6,675 bases of DNA from DATKMS01 sp041497995 (GTDB lineage Bacteria; Desulfobacterota; Binatia; HRBIN30), in assembly GCA_041497995.1 (NCBI GenBank), contig JBGQHM010000375.1, forward strand, positions 1-6,675, read 5' to 3'. Both the position numbers and the translations under genes were made by a program. Of this stretch, positions 6,423 to 6,675 are shown piece by piece (the first letter of the stretch is position 1; the number at the start of each line of letters is the position of its first letter). The notes under the pieces were generated by a model. That model was given only the letters and a program-made list of their open reading frames with translations, had not been told where the DNA came from and did no database searches.

Positions 6423-6675
6423 CGCGACCGGGCGCCGCGCGAGTTCGGCGCCCGCGTCGTGGTGCGCGGCGCTCAACTGGCTCCGTTGATCCTCTTGGGC
6501 ACGGCGATCGTGTTGCTGACCGCCGCACCGGGTCTGCGGAGCTATCCGGGACTGCTCTCGGGGCGCTGGTCCATTCCGGGGCTGGCTTGGGACTCTCCAG
6601 GGATGGGCTTCCGTACTCTCGGCGGGCAAGCTCCCCGCGATCGATTCGTGGCCGTGGCGGCACGAGTCAGCCAAA
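6423..6675 (+). pseudogene. In-frame continuation of the membrane protein beyond the TAG (3' end outside window)
   Basis: After the TAG the same frame is open for 84 codons to the window edge. It encodes a short basic loop (RDRAPREFGARVVVRG), then a strong membrane helix (APLILLGTAIVLLTAAPGL), then RSYPGLLSGRW and a soluble stretch ending FVAVAARVSQ. This is what would follow the last helix of the upstream protein: helix, positive cytoplasmic loop, helix, extracytoplasmic domain. The first convincing restart would be GTG at 6459, with only a weak GAG upstream, so an independent gene is possible but less natural. Readings in order of preference: one gene broken by a nonsense change or sequencing error, for example CAG to TAG; a separate downstream gene; programmed readthrough. 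I label it as the second part of a disrupted gene, with moderate confidence. Confidence 0.55.
6429..6454 (+). other. Perfect 9-bp GC hairpin just after the TAG
   Basis: CGGGCGCCG (6429-6437) and CGGCGCCCG (6446-6454) are perfectly complementary around an 8-base loop and begin 7 bases after the TAG. The RNA form would be very stable. No T-run follows (the next bases are CGTCGTGGTG), so a standard intrinsic terminator is not supported. It may be chance in GC-rich coding sequence, a factor-assisted transcript end, or a structure affecting termination at the TAG. Confidence 0.5.

Noticed and set aside
6234..6674. 146-codon open frame on the minus strand at the right edge
   Set aside because: It is antisense to the end of the membrane protein and its in-frame continuation; its composition is shadow-like with no conserved pattern.

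Overview
The window is GC-rich bacterial DNA with tightly packed genes, GTG as well as ATG starts, and both TAG and TGA stops. It looks like part of a surface-glycan or glycolipid locus from a high-GC, probably Gram-negative bacterium. The taxon cannot be fixed from the sequence. I see no tRNA, rRNA, CRISPR array, transposase or phage gene.

Layout. Positions 2-901 (+) hold the C-terminal end of a polytopic membrane protein with a soluble tail, resembling GT-C-type glycosyltransferases. It meets, tail to tail with a 4-base gap, a four-gene minus-strand operon. In transcription order the operon is: a class I SAM methyltransferase with an N-terminal CxxC/CxxC module (4647-3688), the ThDP-binding half of a split transketolase (3695-2853), the other transketolase half (2844-1924), and a GtrB/DPM1-like family 2 glycosyltransferase with two C-terminal membrane helices (1916-906). 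The junctions are an 8-base overlap, an 8-base gap and a 7-base gap, so the four genes are almost certainly co-transcribed and probably translationally coupled. A divergent spacer of about 266 bases (4648-4913) carries short direct repeats and a weak promoter candidate. It separates the operon from a second large polytopic membrane protein (4914-6422, +), also of GT-C-like character.

How they may work together (inference). The split transketolase and the methyltransferase would make or modify an unusual sugar or sugar precursor. The GtrB-like enzyme would load a sugar onto a polyprenyl phosphate. The two flanking membrane proteins could use lipid-linked sugars at the outer face of the membrane. 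No substrate is shown by the sequence.

Most notable oddity: the downstream membrane gene is cut by one in-frame TAG (6420-6422). The same frame then stays open for at least 84 codons to the window end and encodes another membrane helix followed by a soluble start. A perfect 9-bp GC hairpin begins 7 bases after that TAG. A nonsense mutation or sequence error is the simplest reading. Because TAG ends two intact genes here, general amber recoding is unlikely.
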